From Paramecium sonneborni (taxonomy: Eukaryota; Ciliophora; Oligohymenophorea; Peniculida; Parameciidae), in the NCBI GenBank assembly GCA_905182985.1, contig CAJJDN010000160.1, forward strand, positions 167,437 to 181,704: a stretch of 14,268 bases of DNA. Direction: 5' to 3'. Both the position numbers and the translations under genes were made by a program. The notes below the pieces were generated by a model. The model saw nothing but the letters and a program-made list of their open reading frames with translations. It ran no database searches and was not told the origin of the DNA. Below are positions 1 through 9,869 of this stretch, piece by piece. The first letter of the stretch is position 1. Each line of letters starts with the position of its first letter.

Positions 1-389
1 TGAGTTCCATCTGTTATACATCTATTACTAATTGCTTAACATTCAGGATCTGTTGTCTTAGCAAATGCTGTACATCCAGTAAAGAATGTACATTTATTAT
101 CCATCCAAGCACATGCTGCATAAGTTCCACAATCAGTACATGGTTTTGCTTTTGGACAATCAGCCTCAGCAAAAGTATCACAATATGCTGCATATGCTAC
201 AATTGGAGCAACTGGAGTAGTTGACACTGCACATGCTTTCTTTGTACTATCCCATGAACATCCAAGAGAAGCATTCTTTACACAATCTCCTTCAGACAAC
301 AATTAAGTGCAGGTGCACTATGTTATGCTGTATGTTTGACTTACTGCTAAGGTAAGCAATAATGACAGTATGATGAATTTTTTATTCAT
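1..389 (-). CDS. Secreted cysteine-rich protein, Paramecium surface-antigen type (3' end missing)
   Basis: The frame opens at an ATG (387-389) and stays open to the window edge, giving 129 codons with no stop. TAG and TAA at residues 24, 29 and 118 must be read as glutamine. Residues 1 to about 22 form a classic signal peptide (MNKK, then a run of Ile/Leu/Val/Ala). The mature part is Thr/Ala-rich with 14 cysteines (25, 27, 36, 44, 53, 70, 78, 84, 87, 93, 100, 106, 117, 124). Motifs such as CAWMDNKC and CITDGT resemble the periodic Cys repeats of Paramecium GPI-anchored surface (immobilisation) antigens and their smaller relatives. A standard-code reading starts at a TTG at 302 and wrongly loses the signal peptide. 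Anchor and full length cannot be seen. Secretion to the surface is inferred from the signal peptide and family resemblance. Confidence 0.82.
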
Positions 390-1750
390 TAAAAGTATTA
401 AATGTTTTTTTCTGTTCACTCGCAGTTTTTAAAAAAAAGAAAAGTTATTATTTTAATTGTTATAATTACATCATAGTTTTTGAAAATCAACGAATGATAT
501 TTAATTTTGCTTTTAAATTATTAATATTTCAAAAAAATAATTTATGAAATTTTTGATTGCATTGGTGAAGACCTTCAAATTTTCTCATTTTACTTTTTCT
601 CGTTATTTTTTCAATTCTCTTTAAATTTTAGCACATTTTAAGCAAGAGGTTATCTTCTGAATTCTTTCTTATATGAAAAACCCATCAATTATAACAAAAA
701 ACGTTGCAGCCAGCAAAAATTATAGAAAGAGATAATAAATAGACATGATCATAAAAAAAAGTTTAAGCACTTAATATTTAATGCTAAATATAGGAATTTA
801 TTGTTCATAAAGTATTTTCTTATTTATAATTTGTTATTATTATTTTCTAAGGGAATAGAAATAAAAGTCATTTCTGTTTTAAAAGGGTTGATACTTAATA
901 TTCTTGAAAAAAGGAAACCTGATATTAAAAAAAAAGGAGACGGAGTTTAAGAAATAATTTATTTTTTCATTTTCTTACTAATAAAATAATTAATAATTCA
1001 ACAAGTGTTTTTTGGAAAAATTTAGAATTTAGTATTAGTAATCCATTATATGACAGAAATACTCTGATTCTGAGCTACATATTAATAGAATTTTGAGGCT
1101 CTGCTTTGTATTTGCTTTTGAAAATTTTGAAATATTTAAAATAAATATTTAATTTATGGAAAAAAATATTAATGGAGATTCCTAAAAATTTAAACAACAT
1201 TTTGTCTCTTAAATATCTCAATATTTCTGGAAAAATTAATTGTTCTCACTATGTATTGATATTTCCCTTCTTTTAAATCTGAAAAATCTTTCAGATTTTC
1301 TATTCTCTCTCTGAAAAATCTTTCAAATTTTCCATTCTCATTTCCGTGAAATATTTTTTTAATTAATTCTCTATCGCCGTCTTAACTTATAGCAGGGACT
1401 GGTTAACTAAAAATATTCATAATAAATTTTAGACCAGAATTTAATTTTTTAATTAAAAATATATAAAACAGGATTTTTAAATTTTTTATCGTCTTGATTG
1501 TTTTTAAAAAAAAAATTAAATTCCTGTCTTTTCTCTTTTAAATATGAGTCTTTTAACCTTCTTTATTCTGTGTTAAGGATCATTTTTTTTATTGAAACTT
1601 ATTAAATATTTCAGACCAGGATTTTAAAAACAAGGAAAAGAGAATATAAAAGAAAATAAAAAATAGCAATATGAATCTTTAAATAAATTAAAAAAAAATA
1701 TTTAGTATCAAAATAACCCTCTGAAAACTAATAGTTGTTATTCAGTTGTA
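390..1750. other. Long AT-rich intergenic region, no supported gene
   Basis: This stretch lies upstream of the minus-strand surface-antigen-like gene, so its right-to-left start should hold that gene's promoter, though I recognise no defined element. It is dominated by A/T homopolymers. I found no convincing reading frame, RNA gene or mobile element in it, only the short tandem duplication at 1279-1342. The length is unusual for Paramecium macronuclear DNA, where genes are normally packed closely. Confidence 0.6.
1279..1342. repeat. 32-nt tandem duplication (two units)
   Basis: Two adjacent 32-nt units (1279-1310 and 1311-1342) both begin CTGAAAAATCTTTCA and continue with a pyrimidine-rich stretch ending in ATTCTC. 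They differ at only a few positions. Each unit contains a GAAA(A)NCTTTC inverted motif. No function is evident. Confidence 0.7.
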
Positions 1751-1815
1751 ATCAATTGACATTTTCTTCAACCAGTTTTCAATGTATAAATAAGGCTTAA
1801 ATTGATATGGTTAAG
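1751..1815 (+). repeat. Repeat A, left copy
   Basis: This 65-nt block begins ATCAATTGACAT and ends ATATGGTTAAG. It matches 14204-14268 in the same orientation at 62 of 65 positions by eye. Its ends carry a short inverted repeat (ATCAATT ... AATTGAT). It sits about 30 nt before repeat B, which is inverted at the other locus, so A and B have opposite relative orientations in the two copies. Confidence 0.85.
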
Positions 1816-1845
1816 CAAGTATCTATCTCTTTAAACTTTGACTTG

Positions 1846-2530
1846 TTTATAATTGCAATACATAAGGAATTCCTACAGGTTTGACATGAAATGTAGAATA
1901 ATCATAATCTCTTAGCAATTAAAAATGATTATTAAATGTAATTTATAAATTAAATTGTGTATTGTTCTTCATTAAAAAATAATTTTAATGATAATATATT
2001 CAAGGAAACAAAATATAAGAATTTGTTTGGAAAAAAGAATGCATAATATGTTTATGTGTAAAGAGAATAAAGAAAAAGAATTGAAATTTCATAAATTGGT
2101 GGACAGAAAGATATTTTGATCTTTAATAACTTCAAAATTTGCTGTTATGTAAGTATCATAATTTTAATAAAAATTTGATAAAACAATTTCATTTAAATTT
2201 GGGTTAGAAACTTTTAAGATGATTTTTTGTCAACCTTTCTTTTATACAAAAAGCATTATTAAAACTTATTTATTTCTACAATATTTTAAGAGTAATTTGT
2301 TAATATGTTCCAAATTGAACGATGTTTTCGCTTTATAATCACAATTTTGCTTGTCAATATTAAAATTAGTTAGTTATTTTGAATGATTTTAAATAAAATA
2401 GAGGAATAAGTTTTATAACCATTTAGCAATTTATTTATTTAGGGCATGCTTATGATAATCCACTTTAAAACAATAATACTTTGGAAATACATTAACCAGA
2501 GACTGAACTTAATAGAGTATAATCATTGTA
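1846..2530 (+). repeat. Dispersed repeat B, left arm
   Basis: The reverse complement of this segment is found at 13396-14204. Matching begins with TTTATAATTGCAATACATAAG and ends with AGTATAATCATTGTA. Long blocks are about 90-98 percent identical, for example 1987-2110 and the last 100 nt. The left arm has an extra 123 bp (2159-2281) and lacks 244 bp present in the right arm. The part from 2288 onward is repeated once more at 3592-3834 because of the tandem duplication. The arms diverge enough that they are real duplicated DNA rather than one sequence assembled twice. Confidence 0.85.
2159..2281. mobile_element. 123-bp TA-bounded insertion in repeat B, possible IES
   Basis: Compared with the right arm, which reads straight from GCTGTTATATAAGTATTG into TATTTTAAGAG, the left arm carries 123 extra bases. 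They can be bounded by a TA at each side (2159-2160 and 2282-2283), the signature of Paramecium internal eliminated sequences. Read inward from the right boundary the end is TATTGTAG, agreeing with the Paramecium IES consensus TAYAGYNR at all but one position. The left end (TAATTTTA) fits poorly. It could be a retained or formerly excised IES, or a plain indel. Confidence 0.3.
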
Positions 2531-3590
2531 TTAATAGAAAGTGATTTACAGGTATGGTTTTCGAGAAAAAAAATGAAATAAAAGAGAAAATTAAATAATG
2601 AGTGTTGAATTGATTTTTTATATAATATATATTAATTCTATATTTATATTAGTTTACCACAAATAATTTTAATTTATGAAAAAAGGATTAGTTCGTCTCT
2701 GTTCTAGCCATTTATTAAAACAATCAAAGTTATTTAGCACAAACAATCGTTTAGCTTTTAGATTTTGCTCAGGGAAATAAGAAAAGCATGAATTCAAGGC
2801 AGAAACCAAGAAATTGCTTGACATTGTTGCTAAATCAATTTACACAGATAAGGATGTATTCTTGAGAGAATTATTGTCTAATGCTTCAGATGCATTGGAA
2901 AAACAAAGATTTTTAGCAACACAAAAGGGAGAGCAAGTTCCATCAGATCTAGAAATAAAGATCGAATTAGATGAATAAAAGAGAACAATTACAATCGAAG
3001 TAAATAAGTATATTCTATTGAAAAGGATTCAGGAATAGGTATGACAAAACAAGAAATGATTGATAATCTTGGAACAATAGCAAGAAGTGGATCAAAATAA
3101 TTTTTGGAATAAGTTGGAACATAAATGAATGATAAGATTATTGGTTAATTTGGAGTTGGATTTTATTCATCATTTATTGTTGGAGACACAGTTGAAGTTG
3201 TAAGTAAAAGTGAAAGATCAGATAAAACTTATCTTTGGGTTTCAGATGGAACTGGAACATTTTAAATTTCAGAAGCTAAAGATTTTTTCTAAGGCAGAGG
3301 AACTAAAATAACTATTCATCTTAAACCAGATTAAGCTAATTTTTGTAAAAAAACTGAAGTCTTAAAAACAATATAAAGATATTCTAATTTTATTAATTAT
3401 CCAATCATTGTGAACGGAGAGAGATAGAATATTGTGTCAGCAATCTGGGTGAGAAATAAGAATGAAATCACTCCAGAAGATTATAATAAATTCTATGAAT
3501 ACATATCTAATTCTAAACTTGCATATAAATACAAACTTCACTATTCTACAGATGCTCCCTTGTCCATTAAAGCATTGTTGTATATACCAC
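2288..3590 (+). repeat. 1303-bp exact direct repeat, unit 1 (probable assembly duplicate)
   Basis: Bases 2288-3590 recur at 3592-4894 with a constant offset of 1304, and I saw no mismatch. The second unit begins immediately after the single N at 3591. It covers about 390 nt upstream of TRAP1 and the gene's first third. Ciliate intergenic DNA and silent sites diverge quickly, so identity through both points to overlapping contig ends joined by a nominal gap rather than an old duplication. Confidence 0.95.
2676..3590 (+). CDS. TRAP1 5' fragment, duplicate of the downstream gene start
   Basis: This is the same sequence as the first 915 nt of the complete TRAP1 gene at 3980, including ATG, transit peptide, 26-nt intron (3000-3025) and most of the ATPase domain. 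It ends at the N in the middle of the codons for YIP. It encodes about 296 residues and then stops only because the sequence does. I see no independent mutations that would mark it as a real paralogue or pseudogene. It should be treated as an assembly copy until a spanning read shows otherwise. Confidence 0.8.
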
Positions 3591-3591
3591 N
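3591..3591. other. Single-N gap at a contig junction
   Basis: The only ambiguous base in the window. It falls exactly between the two units of the 1303-bp exact repeat, as expected for two overlapping contigs placed end to end with a token gap. Confidence 0.9.
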
Positions 3592-4894
3592 AAGAGTAAT
3601 TTGTTAATATGTTCCAAATTGAACGATGTTTTCGCTTTATAATCACAATTTTGCTTGTCAATATTAAAATTAGTTAGTTATTTTGAATGATTTTAAATAA
3701 AATAGAGGAATAAGTTTTATAACCATTTAGCAATTTATTTATTTAGGGCATGCTTATGATAATCCACTTTAAAACAATAATACTTTGGAAATACATTAAC
3801 CAGAGACTGAACTTAATAGAGTATAATCATTGTATTAATAGAAAGTGATTTACAGGTATGGTTTTCGAGAAAAAAAATGAAATAAAAGAGAAAATTAAAT
3901 AATGAGTGTTGAATTGATTTTTTATATAATATATATTAATTCTATATTTATATTAGTTTACCACAAATAATTTTAATTTATGAAAAAAGGATTAGTTCGT
4001 CTCTGTTCTAGCCATTTATTAAAACAATCAAAGTTATTTAGCACAAACAATCGTTTAGCTTTTAGATTTTGCTCAGGGAAATAAGAAAAGCATGAATTCA
4101 AGGCAGAAACCAAGAAATTGCTTGACATTGTTGCTAAATCAATTTACACAGATAAGGATGTATTCTTGAGAGAATTATTGTCTAATGCTTCAGATGCATT
4201 GGAAAAACAAAGATTTTTAGCAACACAAAAGGGAGAGCAAGTTCCATCAGATCTAGAAATAAAGATCGAATTAGATGAATAAAAGAGAACAATTACAATC
4301 GAAGTAAATAAGTATATTCTATTGAAAAGGATTCAGGAATAGGTATGACAAAACAAGAAATGATTGATAATCTTGGAACAATAGCAAGAAGTGGATCAAA
4401 ATAATTTTTGGAATAAGTTGGAACATAAATGAATGATAAGATTATTGGTTAATTTGGAGTTGGATTTTATTCATCATTTATTGTTGGAGACACAGTTGAA
4501 GTTGTAAGTAAAAGTGAAAGATCAGATAAAACTTATCTTTGGGTTTCAGATGGAACTGGAACATTTTAAATTTCAGAAGCTAAAGATTTTTTCTAAGGCA
4601 GAGGAACTAAAATAACTATTCATCTTAAACCAGATTAAGCTAATTTTTGTAAAAAAACTGAAGTCTTAAAAACAATATAAAGATATTCTAATTTTATTAA
4701 TTATCCAATCATTGTGAACGGAGAGAGATAGAATATTGTGTCAGCAATCTGGGTGAGAAATAAGAATGAAATCACTCCAGAAGATTATAATAAATTCTAT
4801 GAATACATATCTAATTCTAAACTTGCATATAAATACAAACTTCACTATTCTACAGATGCTCCCTTGTCCATTAAAGCATTGTTGTATATACCAC
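3592..4894 (+). repeat. 1303-bp exact direct repeat, unit 2
   Basis: Second copy of 2288-3590. It begins AAGAGTAATTTG directly after the N and runs to TATATACCAC. After that the TRAP1 gene continues uninterrupted, so this copy belongs to the complete gene. Confidence 0.95.
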
Positions 4895-6185
4895 AAACAC
4901 ATATGGAGAAGTAAATTAGTTATTTTTATATCTAGATATGGAATGTAAATGGAAGACTTTGATATTAGTCTTTACTGCAAAAAGATTTTAATAAAGAAAA
5001 ATTGTAGAGAACTTTTACCACATTTTCTGAGATTTGTTAAAGGTGTTGTAGATTGTGAAGATCTCCCCTTAAACATTTCAAGAGAAGGATATCAAGACTC
5101 AGCTTTGATTGCTAAACTCAAATCTGTAGTCGCCAAGAGAGTCATCAAAGAAATTGAATCAGAAGCTAACAGAGATCCAGCTAACTATCTTTCTTGGTAT
5201 CATGACTTTTAAAACTTCATTAAAGAAGGAGTTGCCATGGATGATGAACATAGAAACTAAATGACTAAGTTATTAAGATTCTAAACTAATAAATCAGAGG
5301 ACTTTATTTCTTTAGATGATTACATTTCCAAATTACCTTAAGGCATCAACAATATATATTACTATCTTGCTCCAACAAGACAATAAGCCTTGACATCACC
5401 ATATATGGAACCTTTTGCAAATTCAGAAATTCCAGTCATCTTGACTATGAATCATATGGATGAAGTTGTATTCAAATAGATCAATGAATACTCATCGAAG
5501 AAATTTGTTAATATTGAAAGTGATCAAGCTGAAGTTGATAAGGTTGCTTAAAAATCAAGTGAAGAAAAAGATAAAAATGAAGAAATCAATGTTGAAACAA
5601 ATATACCTAATGATGAAATCACACCTTTCTGTTTATGGTTGAAGAATGAATTGAATCCAATTATCTCTTAGGTGTAGGTCTCAAAAAGATTAAAGACTTC
5701 TCCAGCCATAATTGTTTCTGCTATTTCATCAGGTATGAGACAAGTCATGCATGCCATGGGGCAATCAACTGTATAATTATTTATTAACTATGATCTAGGA
5801 TGACTTGAAAAACTTGACCCTAGAAATTAATGTCCATAATCCAATCATTATCAATTTAAATAAGGTCAGAAAATCTAACAGAGTTATAGCATCTTTAGCA
5901 AGTAAGTAAATTTTGGATGGTTGTCTCTTGGCTTCTGGACTTTTAAGAGATCCAAAGGAGGTTGTGGAAAGACAACACAAAATTTTGAATGTCTTATTGA
6001 CTTCTGAAATGTATACATACATAAAATCTTATAATAGAAATACACCAATAGTTGAAGAAGTAGGAGCATATAGAGAGGAAGCTGTCAAGTAAAAAGATAG
6101 TAATACTTAAAAAGAAGACTTAGAAACTGAAATTATTATCGACAGTGATGGAAATCCTTAAGTTGTTAAAAAGAATAAAAAATGA
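3980..6185 (+). CDS. TRAP1: TRAP1, mitochondrial HSP90 chaperone
   Basis: ATP-dependent HSP90-family chaperone of the mitochondrial matrix. Three introns (4304-4329, 4911-4935, 5771-5798; 26, 25 and 28 nt) are removed to give 708 aa ending at TGA, close to the 704 aa of human TRAP1. Residues 1 to about 35 are basic and Ser/Leu-rich without acidic residues, as in a mitochondrial transit peptide. The GHKL ATPase shows [13 protein letters not shown] (catalytic Glu65, Asn69), DSGIGM (from Asp109), GTIARSGS (from 124) and GQFGVGFYS (from 148). The middle domain has [18 protein letters not shown], and the C-terminal dimerisation domain follows an acidic linker. There is no MEEVD tail (cytosolic HSP90) and no KDEL-like signal (GRP94), and the sequence resembles TRAP1 throughout. 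Many TAA/TAG glutamine codons lie inside conserved blocks. The gene converges with the MSH6-like gene, with 84 bp between stops. Confidence 0.95.
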
Positions 6186-6269
6186 ATAATAAAATATTGT
6201 ATATTACATATATTACGTTTATTAAAAGAAATTAGTATTAATATTTTAAACACTAAAAATTATTGTGAT

Positions 6270-9200
6270 TCATATTAATTATGAAATAATAGAATTGAAA
6301 TTTTTTAAGATTTCTTTATTTCTATTTATTTTTGATTCTTCTTTTGTAATTTTTTGTTCCATTTTCTTAGCATTCTAAATGACTTCATTCGGAATACCAG
6401 CAATCTTAGCAACATTAGTTGCAAAACTCTTTTCAGCTACTCCATTAATTAATTTATATTCAAAGATTACTCTATCCATTTCTTAATAATGTTTCATTAC
6501 ACATTGTTGAATATTCTTGTATAAAGCAAACTCATCCAAAAGAATATGATAATGTGTTGCAAAGATAGTTTTAGGCTTTATCTTTTAAGATAAATATCTC
6601 AAAACTGCAGATGCTAATGCTACACCATCATAAGTTGAGGTACCTCTTCCTAATTCATCTATTATCACTAAACTTCTGCAAGTGCAATTATCCAAAATTG
6701 TTTTTGTTTCTTCAAGTTCAATAAAGAATGTTGATTTGCCTTCCAACATTCTATCAGATGCACCTATCCGACAAAAAATCCGATCAAAAGGAACTAGTTT
6801 AAATGACTTTGCAGGAACAGCACAACCAATTTAAGCCAACACGATCTATACTCCAATTAATCGTAGTAAAGTAGATTTACCACTCATATTAGGACCTGTT
6901 AATAAGAGAGTATCAACAGAATTTATAAATTTTATTGTATTTGGAATCCAATCTATATCTCTATTTTATAATAAGCAAGGATGATATGCTTCTTAAAGAA
7001 CAAACTCCTAATCATCATCTTCATTTGGAGATTGTTCTAGGATTTATGGAAATGTATTAAAATTATGCAATATAGACACCTAAGCCAATGAAATCCTAAA
7101 ATTAATATTATAATTACAAGCAATCTGCTTCAGAAAGTAAGGAAATTAATTACAAAAATTCTTTTCTATAAGAATAGAATTTGGTAAAGTAATCATTTAT
7201 GAAGGGGATCAACTTTTGAGATAATTCATCTTCAACAACTTTTAATTTAAAAATCTATTATTCGATAAAATCTGTTTAGAATCTTTGGAATCCTTTCTTT
7301 TTGGATGTAATCACTAACTCTTTTGGCTTTTAATCTGATTCTAGATATTTATCAGGAATTTCAATTTAATATCGAATTTTTCCATGATGATATGCAATTT
7401 AAGGGCATTTAAACTTCTATTGCCACTTTTTCAATTCTTGATCTAAAGCATCTATAATATTAATCATCTTATCATAAGCTATATCATATTCTGGAGATAC
7501 CCCTTTAACTGGTTAAGGTTCTCCATCATAGATTTAAATACATTTCTCTAATTCTTTTAATATACTATTAAGAATTTAAGCATTTTTCTTATAGTTCAAC
7601 ATTTTTTTTAATTTATTTGATTTGAATTTATTGAGACTACTCTCAAAAACTTTGAAAATTTCAGAAGCTTCTTTTATATTCTTAATTACTTGCGTAATTT
7701 CTTTTAATTTAGCTTTTCCAAAACTTTCTCCTCCAGTGCCATGAACAGCCTTAAGTTTATGTGAATGAATAGTATTAAAACATTTAATTATGTTTCTCTC
7801 TAAATCTGGAAAGGATTTTAATCTTTTTTAAAATTCCTCACATGGTTTTATATACTCTAATAGATCTCTGACACAATCTTGTCTCTCTTAAATTTGTTTA
7901 TGAATTAAGAGAGGACTTTAAATCCATTTAGTTAGTAATCTCTTACCAAAAGGAGTTACACACCTATTTAAGTATTCAAAAAGACTTCCCTTTGAAGAAA
8001 CTTTAGTTTATAGATTGACATCAAAAATCTCTAGACTTTCTAAAGCTTAAGAATCCAAATAGAGATTTTACTTTTAATTAAAGTTGGAATCAAGGAATTA
8101 AAAATTCCCTCTTCTATAAACAGAAGTATGGATTAACAATTGTCTCATGTAACATAATTGTATATAAAAGGATTGAAGAGTAAAATAATAAGAATAGAAT
8201 GTAGATTCATCTTCATCTTGAGTTAGTTTTTTTTCATAATAATATTACTTTTCTAATTCTACAAGAAGAGAAGGGTATTCATCACTTAATATATACTCTT
8301 CTTCTTTTTCTTTTGAGTATTTTTCATCTTTAATGTTATCAAATTGGCCTTTATAAATACCTTGATTGATATTAGTTTCAATCTGATGTTCAGGTTTAAT
8401 TTTCTCATCTGGCAGGACAATACCTTCAAAACTTCCATTTGTTGATTGCTTAATAATATTTTTACTAACAGTTTTCTATTCGAGATATTCAACTTTTAGT
8501 TACTAAAAAATATATTCACACTCTTTAAATTCTTTTTTGGATGTAATAATAATTGGATTGCAGATAGTTCTATTAGTATGATTATTAGTTACTTCATCAT
8601 TTTTTCAATATCTGGTGTTGCTTTTGAGAGTATCACTTCAAGAGGCTTGGTCTTATAAATAATAGATCTTAATTAATTAGACTGTTCATCATCTAAAAAT
8701 TGGTCCAAATAAAAATTATTAGTTGTACAATCTACAATAGACACTCCATAAATATATTTATGTCCATTGAGATTAACTGGAGCATTTGAACATACTAAAA
8801 CTAAGAGATTCCTAGATTCATAAGAATCTAAATCACCTAGATCTTGCAAAGTGCCTCTGCTGATTAATTATGTAATTTCTCTTTTAACTACTTCCCCATC
8901 TTCTTTATTTGCTATGTCTGCCTTTTCCAATTACTCAACAAACATTATTTTAAATCCTTTTTCTAATAAGGTTCTTTAATATATTGGTAATTGACTATCA
9001 TAGACAGTTAAACAAGGGCGATCTTTTCCCCAAAAAGCTAATTGACGGTTGAACATCTTTGCAATAATGATAGCATCATTATACATAACATTGAACCATC
9101 TGCCAAATCTAAAAAATACTAAAGAATCATAATGGATTCTTTTGGCATTCCAATATTGTCTAAAAACTGGTGATAATTTTAAATATTATCCTATTGGTAT

Positions 9201-9656
9201 GTCCAATGTAGATGGATCATAATTTGGATCATTAGGTCTTCTACCTTCAATATCTCTTATGCGTTCTGGTTAAATGAATGGTGGTAACAAAAGTTCAGCT
9301 GTTCTAAAGGATTCTTCACCATCATTGATTAATGTCTATTCAATCAGTTCATCTTTATCAATATCTTCTTCTACAACTTGCATTATTTATTTAAGTTTTT
9401 ATTTGCTTTTTGGATTTTCTTTCTTACCACCTATAGATTTAGATTAACGAGGATTTTTTTTATTTTATTTTTCATCATCAGAACTTGGCTATAAATCAGA
9501 TTCTGATGATTCCTACACTTTTTGAGGTGGATAATCATCATCATCTAATTTCTTAAGTCTACCAGACTTCTTAATCTCATTTTTGGATGATTACTTTTTT
9601 TAATACTTAGTTATCACAAACATATCATCATCTACATCCCTCTAAATTTTCCGCAT
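6270..9656 (-). CDS. MSH6-type MutS homologue with altered mismatch-binding motif
   Basis: Eukaryotic MutS homologue; MSH6 pairs with MSH2 to recognise base mismatches. Two introns (8570-8592, 23 nt; 7096-7117, 22 nt) give 1113 aa ending LI-TGA; human MSH6 has 1360. Residues 1 to about 125 are charged Lys/Ser/Asp/Glu linker without an evident PWWP domain. Residues of about 140-200 carry the MSH6 signature [11 protein letters not shown] ... YW(N)AKR. Lever and clamp regions follow (SPLL, LERNIIK), then SEADCLISLAQVS. The ATPase has Walker [11 protein letters not shown] (905-914), GASDRM, Walker [13 protein letters not shown] (Asp985, Glu986) and ATHYH. The expected Phe-Tyr-Glu mismatch motif is Trp187-Phe-Asn instead. 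An ATG at 9763 plus a 35-nt intron (GTGAAT...TTTCAG) would add 24 residues in frame, so the start is uncertain. It diverges from CFAP69. Family assignment is firm, but this could be a specialised MSH6 paralogue. Confidence 0.9.
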
Positions 9657-9869
9657 TTTTGTTTATAAATTCTGAAATTTGAGTTTAATTTAAAAATTTT
9701 ATTCACTTTCATAATATTATCTAATAATTTTGTTAAACCATTTGAATCATAATTGACGGGCATTATAAATGTATGATAGATTACCAATTACAAATAAAGT
9801 GAATATATTTATTTTTGATAATGCATAAAAATTTATATATATAATAATATATAATCATTTCCTATTATA
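9657..9869. promoter_or_regulatory. Divergent promoter region of the MSH6-like gene and CFAP69
   Basis: The two genes start back to back, so all 5' control elements must lie in at most 213 bp, or 106 bp if the MSH6-like gene starts at 9763. The right half is nearly pure A/T, with TATA-like runs (TTTATATATATAATAATATA) 20-40 nt before the CFAP69 ATG. No defined factor site is recognisable. Shared regulation is possible but not shown. Confidence 0.45.

Noticed and set aside
1171..1260. Leucine-rich-repeat-like peptide (PKNLNNILSLKYLNISG) in the left intergenic region
   Set aside because: It is a single short frame ended by TGA with no neighbouring repeats. In AT-rich DNA Leu/Asn/Ile-rich peptides arise by chance.
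2676..3590. A second, truncated TRAP1 paralogue or pseudogene in tandem
   Set aside because: The sequence is identical to the downstream gene including intron and upstream DNA and ends at an N. An assembly duplicate explains this better than a recent real duplication.
3437..3661. Minus-strand frame of 74 codons across the N
   Set aside because: It is antisense to TRAP1, includes the ambiguous base and spans the artificial junction. No similarity to any protein is evident.
4949..5212. Separate 87-aa and 128-aa (11630-12016) genes
   Set aside because: These are pieces of TRAP1 and CFAP69 that look isolated only when TAA and TAG are read as stops.
5795..6069. Minus-strand frames of 75 and 61 codons
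   Set aside because: They lie antisense to the well-conserved C-terminal part of TRAP1 and have no independent support.
3980..6185. Cytosolic HSP90 or endoplasmic-reticulum GRP94
   Set aside because: The C-terminus is Lys-rich without MEEVD or KDEL, the N-terminus looks like a mitochondrial transit peptide, and the middle-domain blocks match TRAP1.
8286..8492. Minus-strand 68-codon frame starting MNISNRK
   Set aside because: It is in the wrong frame within the MSH6-like gene. After removing the 23-nt intron at 8570-8592 the true frame over these bases is different and stays open.
6270..9656. MSH2, MSH4/5 or bacterial MutS
   Set aside because: The [12 protein letters not shown] block followed by the YW..KR segment before domain I is an MSH6 signature, despite the missing Phe-X-Glu motif.
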